Part shown: positions 1 to 5,657 of the stretch, piece by piece
Layout: each line of letters begins with the position of its first letter
How positions within the stretch are numbered: the stretch's first letter is position 1
NCBI GenBank assembly: GCA_028709565.1
Contig: JAQVWU010000044.1
Location: 1-7,147, forward strand
Reading direction: 5' to 3'
From: Eubacteriales bacterium
GTDB lineage: Bacteria > Bacillota > Clostridia > Oscillospirales > CAG-272
DNA: 7,147 nt
Notes under the pieces: generated by a model
Databases searched by the model: none
Seen by the model: only the letters and a program-made list of their open reading frames with translations
What the model was told of the DNA's origin: nothing
Position numbers and translations under genes: made by a program

Positions 1-19
1 TAGGAAGAAGGGTAATTAA

Positions 20-1870
20 TTGCAGAGATTTATATTAGGTAAAAAGAACCACATTACGTTAATCAGCGCGATACTGATTGCAACAGGGTACATAAGCAAA
101 TTTGCTTTAAACAATGATAATATATTTCATTGGGCATTGATTATTGCTTCTATATTCGGTATTGTACCTATTGCCATACAGGCGTTTCAGGCACTGAAAG
201 TGAAAGTGGTCAGTATCGATGTGTTGGTTACCATCGCTGTCGCGGGCGCGTTTTTAATTAAAAATTATGAAGAATCGGCTATTGTTACCTTTCTGTTCCT
301 GTTCGGCGCATTCCTTGAACAGCGCACTTTAAATAAAACACGGTCCGCTATTAAAGAACTGACCGAAATGGCACCGGAAAGCGCATTGAAACAAACGGAA
401 AACGGTGAGTTTGAGGAAGTAGAAGTCGATGAGGTTGATGTAGGCGATATCCTGCTTGTAAAAACAGGCGCGAAGGTACCGGTTGACGGAACGGTCCTGA
501 CAGGCGAAGGGCATATCAATGAGGCAAGTATAACCGGCGAATCGGTTTCGGTCAGCAAAAAGAAGGATTCCATGGTATATGCCGGTACGATTCTTGAGAA
601 CGGAACCGTTCAGATTGTAGCCGATCGTGTAGGCGAAGACACTACCTTCGGAAAAATCATTGAACTGGTTGAGGAAGCACAGGATTCGAAATCGGAAGCC
701 GAGCGTTTTATCGACAGGTTCTCCAAATATTATACCCCGGTGGTTTTGGTTCTTGGCTTTGTTGTATGGTTGATTTTCAGGGATATTGAACTCGCAATAA
801 CAATCCTGGTATTGGGTTGCCCGGGCGCGCTTGTTATCGGGGTACCGGTTTCAAATGTGGCCGGTATCGGCAACGGAGCGCGAAACGGTGTGCTTCTCAA
901 AGGCAGCGAGGTCATCAACGACTTCAGCAAGGTCGATACAATAGCTTTCGATAAAACAGGCACGCTGACTATCGGTAACCCCAAGGTAGCCGAAACGGAA
1001 AACTACACGGAAAATACAGACGAAATATACGCTTATCTCGCCGCCGTGGAAAGAGAATCGGACCATCCGCTGGCGAAGGCGGTTACGGAACACATCGGAC
1101 CCGTTAACCCCTATACCGTTGAAGACACGGATGTTGTAAAAGGCGGCGGTATTGTCGCATATGTGGAAGGTCACAGGGTGGCGGTCGGCAATGTCGCCAT
1201 GATGGAACGGGAAAATGTACACTTAAGCGAAAAAGCACGCGAAGATATCACACGGTTCGAACAAAACGGCAACTCGCTTGTTTTGACAGCGGTGGACGGT
1301 GAATTAATGGTGTTGATGGGCATCCGCGACCAGATACGGCCGGGAGTAAAAGAAAACCTTCAAAAGCTGAAAAAACTGGGGGTTAAAAACCTGGTGCTCC
1401 TTTCGGGGGACAATCAGGGCACGGTGGATTTGGTGGCCCGCGAACTCGGATTAACCGAGGCTCACGGAAACATGCTGCCCGAGGATAAATCGAAATATAT
1501 AAAAGAGCTGCAGAACAAGGGCAAGATTACGGCATTCGTCGGAGACGGGGTGAATGACAGTCCTTCTCTGGCACTGGCGAATATCGGCATCGCCATGGGC
1601 AGCGGTACAGACGTTGCCATTGAAACCTCCGATGTCGTATTGATGAATTCGGACTTCAGCCGACTGCCCCACGCGCTGGGTCTGACAAAGGCAACAGCCC
1701 GGAACATGCGTCAAAACATCTTTATCGCGGTTGGTGTTGTAATATTCCTGCTTGCCGGTTTATTGCTCAGCGAATGGATGAACATGTCAATCGGCATGTT
1801 GGTACACGAAGGCAGTATCCTGGTTGTAATATTAAACGGTATGAGGATTCTTCGGTATAAATTAAGATGA
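20..1870 (+). CDS. P1B-type heavy-metal translocating ATPase, CPG variant, lacking an N-terminal metal-binding domain
   Basis: Integral-membrane ATP-driven metal pump, most likely an exporter, 616 residues. All core P-type motifs are visible: TGES in the actuator domain (172-175), the phosphorylated Asp of DKTGTLT (D311), the P1B-specific His-Pro of the nucleotide domain (H349-P350), and GDGVND (508-513). Hydrophobic segments suggest eight membrane helices: four before residue 100, two around 238-282, and two at about 567-609. The metal-site motif in the sixth helix is Cys-Pro-Gly (267-269) rather than the usual CPC, CPH or SPC. The last helix carries HEGS (596-599), which resembles the HEGG(T/S) of P1B-4 pumps. 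There is no N-terminal CxxC domain; one is encoded separately just downstream. The TTG at 20 is the only reasonable start, because an in-frame TAA lies at 17-19 and AGGAAGAAGGG at 2-12 is a good ribosome site. The family is secure; the metal (Zn, Cd, Co, Fe or Cu) is not determined. Confidence 0.95.
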   Translation: MQRFILGKKNHITLISAILIATGYISKFALNNDNIFHWALIIASIFGIVPIAIQAFQALKVKVVSIDVLVTIAVAGAFLIKNYEESAIVTFLFLFGAFLEQRTLNKTRSAIKELTEMAPESALKQTENGEFEEVEVDEVDVGDILLVKTGAKVPVDGTVLTGEGHINEASITGESVSVSKKKDSMVYAGTILENGTVQIVADRVGEDTTFGKIIELVEEAQDSKSEAERFIDRFSKYYTPVVLVLGFVVWLIFRDIELAITILVLGCPGALVIGVPVSNVAGIGNGARNGVLLKGSEVINDFSKVDTIAFDKTGTLTIGNPKVAETENYTENTDEIYAYLAAVERESDHPLAKAVTEHIGPVNPYTVEDTDVVKGGGIVAYVEGHRVAVGNVAMMERENVHLSEKAREDITRFEQNGNSLVLTAVDGELMVLMGIRDQIRPGVKENLQKLKKLGVKNLVLLSGDNQGTVDLVARELGLTEAHGNMLPEDKSKYIKELQNKGKITAFVGDGVNDSPSLALANIGIAMGSGTDVAIETSDVVLMNSDFSRLPHALGLTKATARNMRQNIFIAVGVVIFLLAGLLLSEWMNMSIGMLVHEGSILVVILNGMRILRYKLR

Positions 1871-1904
1871 CGCAGAAACATATAACAAAAATATCAAACA
1901 AAAA

Positions 1905-1909
1905 AGGAG
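1905..1909 (+). promoter_or_regulatory. Ribosome binding site that sets the HMA protein start
   Basis: AGGAG lies 7 bases upstream of the ATG at 1917. An in-frame TTG at 1911 is only one base from this site and is therefore an unlikely start. Confidence 0.8.
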
Positions 1910-1916
1910 TTTGGAA

Positions 1917-2144
1917 ATGAAAAAAGCTACTGTTCAACTGGAAACACTCACCTGTCCGTCATGTATTCTGAAGATAGAAAACGCCGTTAAATCCTTTGAC
2001 GGTGTCCAAAAAGACAGCGTGAAGGTGTTGTTTAATTCCAGCAAGGCGAAGTTCGACTTCGATGACGAAAAACTTTCGATACAGGATGTGGAAAAAGCCA
2101 TATCCGCTCTGGGATACGAGGTCAAAAAATCGCAGGTTAAATAA
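1917..2144 (+). CDS. Stand-alone heavy-metal-associated (HMA) domain protein, CopZ-like
   Basis: A 75-residue cytosolic protein that is a single HMA domain with the expected beta-alpha-beta-beta-alpha-beta pattern. The metal-binding loop is LTCPSC, with the cysteines at residues 13 and 16, followed by the amphipathic helix ILKIENAVKSFDGV. The C-terminal half (IQDVEKAISALGYEV) matches the usual second helix and last strand. It lies 46 bases downstream of the ATPase gene on the same strand with no terminator between them, so the two are probably co-transcribed. Family members bind soft metals such as Cu(I) or Zn(II)/Cd(II) and deliver them to P1B pumps or act as their regulatory domain. Since the neighbouring pump has no such domain, this protein probably supplies it in trans. 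That pairing is inferred from position; the metal is unknown. Confidence 0.9.
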   Translation: MKKATVQLETLTCPSCILKIENAVKSFDGVQKDSVKVLFNSSKAKFDFDDEKLSIQDVEKAISALGYEVKKSQVK

Positions 2145-2158
2145 ATTCAAATAATAAA

Positions 2159-2202
2159 AGCCCTTCCCGAAACCGGATCTGTTATGGGAAGGGGCTCTTT
2201 TG
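2159..2202 (+). terminator. Rho-independent terminator of the ATPase-HMA unit
   Basis: AGCCCTTCCC (2159-2168) pairs with GGGAAGGGGCT (2186-2196), with one extra G bulged on the 3' side. A 17-base loop lies between them and a short CTTTTG tract follows. It starts 14 bases after the HMA stop codon. The upstream AAAA could also allow weak function on the opposite strand. Confidence 0.85.
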
Positions 2203-2231
2203 TTAATTTATCCCGGGTTTGATAATAACGC

Positions 2232-2322
2232 TAAATCAATGCCGGGCATAATTTGTAGCTTTTGTAACTTAAAAACAATCAAAAGCTACACGTTTTGCTA
2301 CGCCCGAAAAGCAGTTGATTTA
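2232..2322. repeat. Nested inverted repeat (possible structured RNA or fold-back element)
   Basis: Nested complementary arms occur in consistent order: TAAATCAA (2232-2239) with TTGATTTA (2315-2322); TGC (2240-2242) with GCA (2311-2313); CGGGC (2243-2247) with GCCCG (2302-2306); and an 11-bp perfect inner arm TGTAGCTTTTG (2254-2264) with CAAAAGCTACA (2280-2290). Small asymmetric bulges separate them, for example AAAA at 2307-2310. The loop is 15 bases. No poly-T tract follows, so it does not look like a simple terminator. It matches no RNA family that I recognise. Confidence 0.6.
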
Positions 2323-2490
2323 AATATGATTCTATGCGATTATATGTATATGTAACTTTGTAACATAAATATTATATATATATATATAACGGTTTTTGCT
2401 ATATTAAAATATATTTATATATATATACGTGTCTATATATACACCTGTATAATTTGAGTTTCATAAGCTACAAACGCCAAAAAAGCTACA
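2254..2490. repeat. Dispersed octamer array, consensus TGTARCTT
   Basis: Exact matches on the + strand are at 2254-2261 (TGTAGCTT), 2263-2270 (TGTAACTT) and 2351-2358 (TGTAACTT), with a one-mismatch copy TGTAACAT at 2359-2366. Reverse-complement copies AAGCTACA lie at 2283-2290, 2465-2472 and 2483-2490. This gives six exact copies and one near copy within 237 bases. The last two reverse copies share the extended form AAGCTACAAA, spaced 18 bases apart. The arrangement suggests protein-binding sites or a degenerate repeat family. Function is not known. Confidence 0.6.
2373..2427. repeat. TA dinucleotide tracts
   Basis: Eight TA units run from 2373 to 2388 and six from 2416 to 2427, separated by an AT-rich spacer containing AACGGTTTTTGC. 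They form an easily melted segment in the middle of the octamer array. Confidence 0.8.
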
Positions 2491-2535
2491 AAAAATGAAA
2501 AACGAAAAAAACCAGCCTGTCACTTGTTAATTTAC

Positions 2536-2561
2536 TGTAAACGCCGGTGCGGTTATTTACA
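2536..2561. promoter_or_regulatory. TGTAAA-TTTACA dyad upstream of the acetyltransferase pair
   Basis: TGTAAA (2536-2541) and TTTACA (2556-2561) are inverted copies. Inside them, CCG (2544-2546) can pair with CGG (2550-2552) around a GTG loop. The dyad ends 56 bases before the first acetyltransferase start. It could be an operator or a leader hairpin; this is inferred from symmetry and position only. Confidence 0.3.
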
Positions 2562-2605
2562 AATGCAGGCATCCGTGTGATAATAAAAGTATATTTTGAA
2601 CATGC

Positions 2606-2613
2606 GGGGTGAT
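2606..2613 (+). promoter_or_regulatory. Ribosome binding site that decides a TTG start
   Basis: GGGGTGAT lies 4 bases before the TTG at 2618 and resembles the GGAGGTGAT complement of the 16S rRNA tail. The alternative in-frame GTG at 2609 lies inside this site. The same GGTGAT-N4-start layout appears before the aminotransferase gene (5062-5067, - strand). Confidence 0.6.
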
Positions 2614-2617
2614 AGCG

Positions 2618-3247
2618 TTGCCAGATAAAAATCTGTTTATGATGTGCAAACACTTGAATGCCGGCGCCGTCTCGGATTTGCCGTCAGGATATCATGTCAG
2701 GACATGCGGGAGACACGAACTGGATATATGGAAAGCGATGCCCTTTGATGATGAAAAAACAGCCGCGGAGTATAAAAACTATATGTCCCGGTTTTTCGAT
2801 GAGGTATACGGAAATAAAAAAGACCTGTTTTTCCAGAGATGTCTGTTTATATGCGATAAAAATGACACCCCTGTCGGAACCTGCTTCGCGTGGAAGGCAT
2901 ATGATAAAATTACTACAATACACTGGTTTAAAGTTCTAAAGCGTTGTGAGGGAGCGGGCATCGGCAGGGCGCTGCTTTCGGTTATCATGCGCGGTCTTTC
3001 GGAGGGCGAATATCCGGTATTTCTTCATACGCAGCCGTCAAGTTTCCGCGCGATAAAACTATATTCCGATTTCGGGTTTGTTTTTTTGACCGATCCGGTA
3101 ATCGGATACAGACAAAATGACCTGTATGAATGCCTGCCCGATTTACAAAAGTCTATGCTTAAAAGGGATTTTGATAATCTCGGATTCGGCAATGCGCCGG
3201 AAGTGTTTTTGGACGCGGTAAAATCATCGGTAATAAATCAATTTTGA
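2618..3247 (+). CDS. GNAT-family N-acetyltransferase
   Basis: A 209-residue cytosolic protein of the GNAT fold, which transfers an acetyl group from acetyl-CoA to an amine. The acetyl-CoA pyrophosphate-binding motif is RCEGAGIG, about residues 109-116, followed by the helix RALLSVIMRGL. The motif B region (HTQPSSFRAIKLYSDFGFVF) has the usual residue-change and 'Y-x-x-F-G-F' pattern. The N-terminal half (LFFQRCLFICDKNDTPVGTCFAWKAYD) fits the central strands that precede motif A. About 40 residues after the core fold match nothing I recognise. The substrate is unknown. A second GNAT gene follows after 27 bases, so the two are probably one operon. The TTG at 2618 is preferred over the GTG at 2609 because the latter lies inside the ribosome site. 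Confidence 0.88.
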   Translation: MPDKNLFMMCKHLNAGAVSDLPSGYHVRTCGRHELDIWKAMPFDDEKTAAEYKNYMSRFFDEVYGNKKDLFFQRCLFICDKNDTPVGTCFAWKAYDKITTIHWFKVLKRCEGAGIGRALLSVIMRGLSEGEYPVFLHTQPSSFRAIKLYSDFGFVFLTDPVIGYRQNDLYECLPDLQKSMLKRDFDNLGFGNAPEVFLDAVKSSVINQF

Positions 3248-3274
3248 ATTGGGAAAGAAGCGGCAGGGAAACAC

Positions 3275-3847
3275 ATGGAGTATAAGATTATATATCTGTC
3301 AAAAGGGGAATGGAAGGGGACTGCTCTCCCGATAGGCTATACGACCGACAAATATTACGACGTTAAAATAAACAAAACGAATAACGGTTTTGTTATCGGA
3401 ATAGTGAAAAAGGATTTCCCGGAGCCGGTAACCCATACACCGGAGGAATATGATTTTCCGGACAGACTGTATGAAGATTACCGGGAGAACGCCTGTGCCC
3501 GGGGCATATTGATTGACGGTGTGTTGATTGCCGCCGTGGAAACCGAGCCGGAAACATGGTCAAACCGGCTGCGCATCACCGAGCTTTGGGTGACCGAAAG
3601 CCATCAAAGAAGGGGCATCGGCCACGCTCTTATTGAAACGGTTAAGGCGCAGGCGGTAAGAGAGCGGCGCCGGGCTGTTATACTGGAAACGCAATCCTGC
3701 AACGTCAACGCGGTCGACTTTTATCTGCATGAAGGTTTCAATCTTATCGGCATGGACAGCTGCTGCTATAATAATGGCGATTTGAGCAGAAAGGAGGTCA
3801 GACTCGAGTTCGGGTGGTTTCCCGATAACGAAAGTTATCAGAAGTAA
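3275..3847 (+). CDS. GNAT-family N-acetyltransferase, streptothricin-acetyltransferase-like
   Basis: A 190-residue cytosolic GNAT enzyme. The acetyl-CoA motif QRRGIG sits at 111-116, after the strand LRITELWVTE. The segment from about 136 to 165 (ILETQ, then N143, N145, FY 149-150, EGF, a second Gly and a Cys/Tyr-rich strand) closely follows the 'LMLETQDxNxxACxFYxxxGFxIGxVDTMLY' pattern that I recall for SatA and Sat4 streptothricin acetyltransferases. The N-terminal 70 residues form a separate strand-rich portion, as in those proteins. Streptothricin resistance is possible, but many members of this branch have unknown amine substrates. An AGGGAA at 3265-3270 lies 4 bases before the ATG. The stop codon falls in an 11-bp tandem repeat, so the C-terminus may have been reshaped recently. 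Confidence 0.88.
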   Translation: MEYKIIYLSKGEWKGTALPIGYTTDKYYDVKINKTNNGFVIGIVKKDFPEPVTHTPEEYDFPDRLYEDYRENACARGILIDGVLIAAVETEPETWSNRLRITELWVTESHQRRGIGHALIETVKAQAVRERRRAVILETQSCNVNAVDFYLHEGFNLIGMDSCCYNNGDLSRKEVRLEFGWFPDNESYQK

Positions 3848-3870
3848 ATCTGAAGTAAATCAGAAGTAAT
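3838..3870. repeat. 11-bp tandem repeat, three copies, over the stop codon
   Basis: TCAGAAGTAAA (3838-3848), TCTGAAGTAAA (3849-3859) and TCAGAAGTAAT (3860-3870) are adjacent near-identical units. Each contains a TAA. Because 11 is not a multiple of 3, the TAAs at 3845, 3856 and 3867 fall in all three + strand frames. Confidence 0.85.
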
Positions 3871-3884
3871 AAAAGTCTTATATT

Positions 3885-5057
3885 TCAGTTATTAAGTGCC
3901 TGTCTCAGCCGCTGCAGCGCCGCGTTAAGCAGGGATTGCGGACAGGCTATATTGACGCGCCAAAATCCTTTTCCCTGAGAACCGAATGACTCCCCCCGGC
4001 TCAGCCATAACCGCGCCCTGCGTTTAATTATGTCGTCCAGCTCGCCGTCGCTTAGATTCAGACGTCTGAAATCAAGCCAGGTGAGGTAGGTTCCTTCCGG
4101 TTCGGTCAGGCGGATTTGGGGCAGATATTCGGATAAATATCCCCGCAGGAATTCAAGGTTTCCCTGCAGATAGGACTGCAGCTGACTCAGCCAGTTATCG
4201 CCGCAGCTGTAGGCTGCCTCGCAGGCTGCCATGCCGAATATATTAAGGCTGTCCGTCCCGGCCGCTCTGAGCTCGTTTTCCAGCCGGCCGCGCAACTGCT
4301 CATCGGGCACAAAGATATTTGCCGTATTCAATCCGGCCAGATTAAATGTTTTGCTCGGTGCGGTGCAGATGACACTGCGCTGCGCAAGTTGCGGACTGAC
4401 CGAGGCGAGTGATATAAATGTATGGTCTGCGTATGTAAAGTCACAGTGGATTTCATCGGAAATTACTATAAGGTCGTATGTGAGGCAGATCTCGCCCAGA
4501 CGTTCCAGCTCGTTTTTGGTCCAGACACGCCCCACGGGGTTATGCGGGCTGCAAAAAATAAACAATTTTATGTTGTTGTCTCTGATACTTTGCTCGAATC
4601 CGTGCAGATCCATGCAATATCTGCCGTTTTCGTTCACAAGCGCGTTGACACGGCATTTTCTGCCGTTTGCTTTTATTATATGTTCAAACGCCCCGTAAAC
4701 AGGCTGTTGAATCAGCACCCCGTCACCTTTTTCGGTAAATGCGCGTATGCCCGCGGCTATCGCGCACATGACCCCGGAGGTTTTTACCAGCCATTGTGGC
4801 TGTATGTCCAACCGGTGACGGCGCGCGAACCAGTCGCGGAGCGCATTGAAATACCCGTCCTTGGTATTCGAATAACCGAAGGTGCCGTGGGAAACTACCT
4901 CCCTGAGCCTGTCGCTGACCTCAACGGGAGACGGGAAATCCATATCGGCTACCCACAGGGGTATTGTGTCCTCAGGAAAACCGTTTTCTTCAAAAAAGTC
5001 ATATTTAACGCAGTTTGTATTTCTTCTCTCGATCGGTATGCTAAAATCATACCTCAT
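3885..5057 (-). CDS. PatB/MalY-type PLP-dependent aminotransferase (putative C-S beta-lyase)
   Basis: A cytosolic fold-type I PLP enzyme of 390 residues, the usual length for PatB and MalY. This group cleaves cystathionine or cysteine S-conjugates to a thiol, pyruvate and ammonia, and some members act as aminotransferases or regulators. The N-terminus MRYDFSIPIERRNTNCVKYD and the LWVADMDFP segment are characteristic. Other features are the substrate/PLP loop CSPHNPVGR (N about 173), the PLP aspartate in SDEIHCDF (about 201), the Schiff-base lysine in SKTFNLAG (about 236), and the late Arg in GFWRVNIACP that binds the substrate carboxylate. The ATG at 5057 is preferred over the TTG at 5078, because it matches the family N-terminus and has GGTGAT 4 bases upstream. 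The gene is convergent with the acetyltransferase pair (37 bases between stops) and divergent from the VOC gene. The exact substrate is not determined. Confidence 0.93.
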   Translation of the reverse strand: MRYDFSIPIERRNTNCVKYDFFEENGFPEDTIPLWVADMDFPSPVEVSDRLREVVSHGTFGYSNTKDGYFNALRDWFARRHRLDIQPQWLVKTSGVMCAIAAGIRAFTEKGDGVLIQQPVYGAFEHIIKANGRKCRVNALVNENGRYCMDLHGFEQSIRDNNIKLFIFCSPHNPVGRVWTKNELERLGEICLTYDLIVISDEIHCDFTYADHTFISLASVSPQLAQRSVICTAPSKTFNLAGLNTANIFVPDEQLRGRLENELRAAGTDSLNIFGMAACEAAYSCGDNWLSQLQSYLQGNLEFLRGYLSEYLPQIRLTEPEGTYLTWLDFRRLNLSDGELDDIIKRRARLWLSRGESFGSQGKGFWRVNIACPQSLLNAALQRLRQALNN

Positions 5058-5090
5058 GTTTATCACCGTCCCGGTCAATTATTATTATAT

Positions 5091-5119
5091 ATTCTATCAT
5101 ACTTATTTATCTATTCCAA
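5091..5119 (-). promoter_or_regulatory. Predicted sigma-A promoter for the aminotransferase gene
   Basis: On the - strand, TTGGAA (5119-5114), a 17-base spacer and TAGAAT (5096-5091) form a promoter with a TGA extended -10 directly before TAGAAT. The -10 ends 33 bases before the ATG at 5057. Confidence 0.5.
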
Positions 5120-5155
5120 GTATTTTTATATATCCGCAAAAAAATAAAATATAAC

Positions 5156-5184
5156 TTGATATATTTAAATAACTGTGATATCTT
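5156..5184 (+). promoter_or_regulatory. Predicted sigma-A promoter for the VOC gene
   Basis: TTGATA (5156-5161), a 17-base spacer and TATCTT (5179-5184), with a TGA extended -10 at 5176-5178. It lies 41 bases upstream of the ATG at 5226 and back to back with the aminotransferase promoter. Confidence 0.5.
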
Positions 5185-5225
5185 ATATCGGAAGTATAAA
5201 ATTTTGGATACGGAGGATAAACATC

Positions 5226-5630
5226 ATGATCAGGGGCATTGCGCATGTTGCCTTTACAGTTATAGACATGGAAAAATCGCTGGAATTTTATTGCGGGAAA
5301 CTGGGCTTTAAAAAAGCCTTCGAACTGAACCGTCCGGACGGGGAGCCGTGGATTGTTTATATAATGGTCTCCCCCGGGCAGTTTGTCGAATTGTTTTACG
5401 GCGGCACAGAAAAAACCGAATCGTCGGCCGGTTATTCACACCTGTGTTTTGAGGTTGACGATGTACAGGAAACCGCAGAGGAACTTAAAAGCAAAGGGGT
5501 CGTTTTGGATTCGGGTCCGAACCAGGGTTCGGATACCAACTGGCAGTGCTGGATAAGGGATCCCGACGGGAACCGTATAGAAATGATGCAGATAAATCCG
5601 CTGTCTCCGCAGATGGCAGCGCAGCAATAA
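5226..5630 (+). CDS. VOC-superfamily (glyoxalase/dioxygenase fold) metalloprotein
   Basis: A 134-residue cytosolic protein made of two beta-alpha-beta-beta-beta modules, the length of a single glyoxalase I-type subunit. The four metal ligands expected in the superfamily are all present: H7 (GIAHVAFTV), E55 (QFVELFYG), H72 (AGYSHLCFEV) and E119 (GNRIEMMQ). The DPDGNRIE motif is typical of the last strand. Enzymes with this ligand set include lactoylglutathione lyase and methylmalonyl-CoA epimerase, but the group also includes resistance proteins and proteins of unknown reaction. The sequence does not allow a choice between them. A GGAGG at 5212-5216, 9 bases upstream, supports the ATG at 5226. 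An upstream in-frame GTG at 5175 would overlap the predicted -10 element and is unlikely. The gene runs convergent to the zinc-ribbon gene, with 27 bases between stops. Confidence 0.9.
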   Translation: MIRGIAHVAFTVIDMEKSLEFYCGKLGFKKAFELNRPDGEPWIVYIMVSPGQFVELFYGGTEKTESSAGYSHLCFEVDDVQETAEELKSKGVVLDSGPNQGSDTNWQCWIRDPDGNRIEMMQINPLSPQMAAQQ

Positions 5631-5657
5631 ACAACGATTTCTGTGTCTGCCGTTATT

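Larger units (their letters stand above)
2203..2617. other. 415-base gene-free AT-rich intergenic region with repeats
   Basis: No open frame with a ribosome site or recognisable protein was found here. The region holds a nested fold-back (2232-2322), a dispersed octamer family (2254-2490), TA microsatellites (2373-2427), a near-perfect palindrome of the form GTGT(C/A)TATATA(T/G)ACAC (about 2429-2444), and a dyad (2536-2561). The 11-mer TTGTTAATTTA occurs at both 2200-2210 and 2524-2534. A TATAAT at 2448-2453 could be a -10 element, but no matching -35 was seen. Confidence 0.7.

Noticed and set aside
265..573. Open frames on the - strand inside the ATPase gene, here and at 730-984, 851-1222 and 1451-1714
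   Set aside because: They lie opposite a conserved gene with all P-type motifs, and their low-complexity Ser/Thr/Pro-rich translations are typical of shadow frames.
1911..1916. TTG at 1911 as the start of the HMA protein
   Set aside because: It is one base from the AGGAG site, while the ATG at 1917 has proper 7-base spacing and gives the usual HMA N-terminus.
2448..2453. TATAAT as the -10 of the acetyltransferase operon
   Set aside because: There is no acceptable -35 at 16-18 bases upstream, and such hexamers are expected by chance in this AT-rich stretch.
2373..2490. A plasmid or chromosomal replication origin based on the AT-rich tracts and clustered octamers
   Set aside because: No DnaA boxes (TTATNCACA) and no replication genes were seen nearby; the octamers alone do not support this.
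4422..5147. A 241-codon open frame on the + strand opposite the aminotransferase gene
   Set aside because: It is antisense to a well-supported PLP enzyme gene, has no ribosome site, and its translation shows no recognisable domain.
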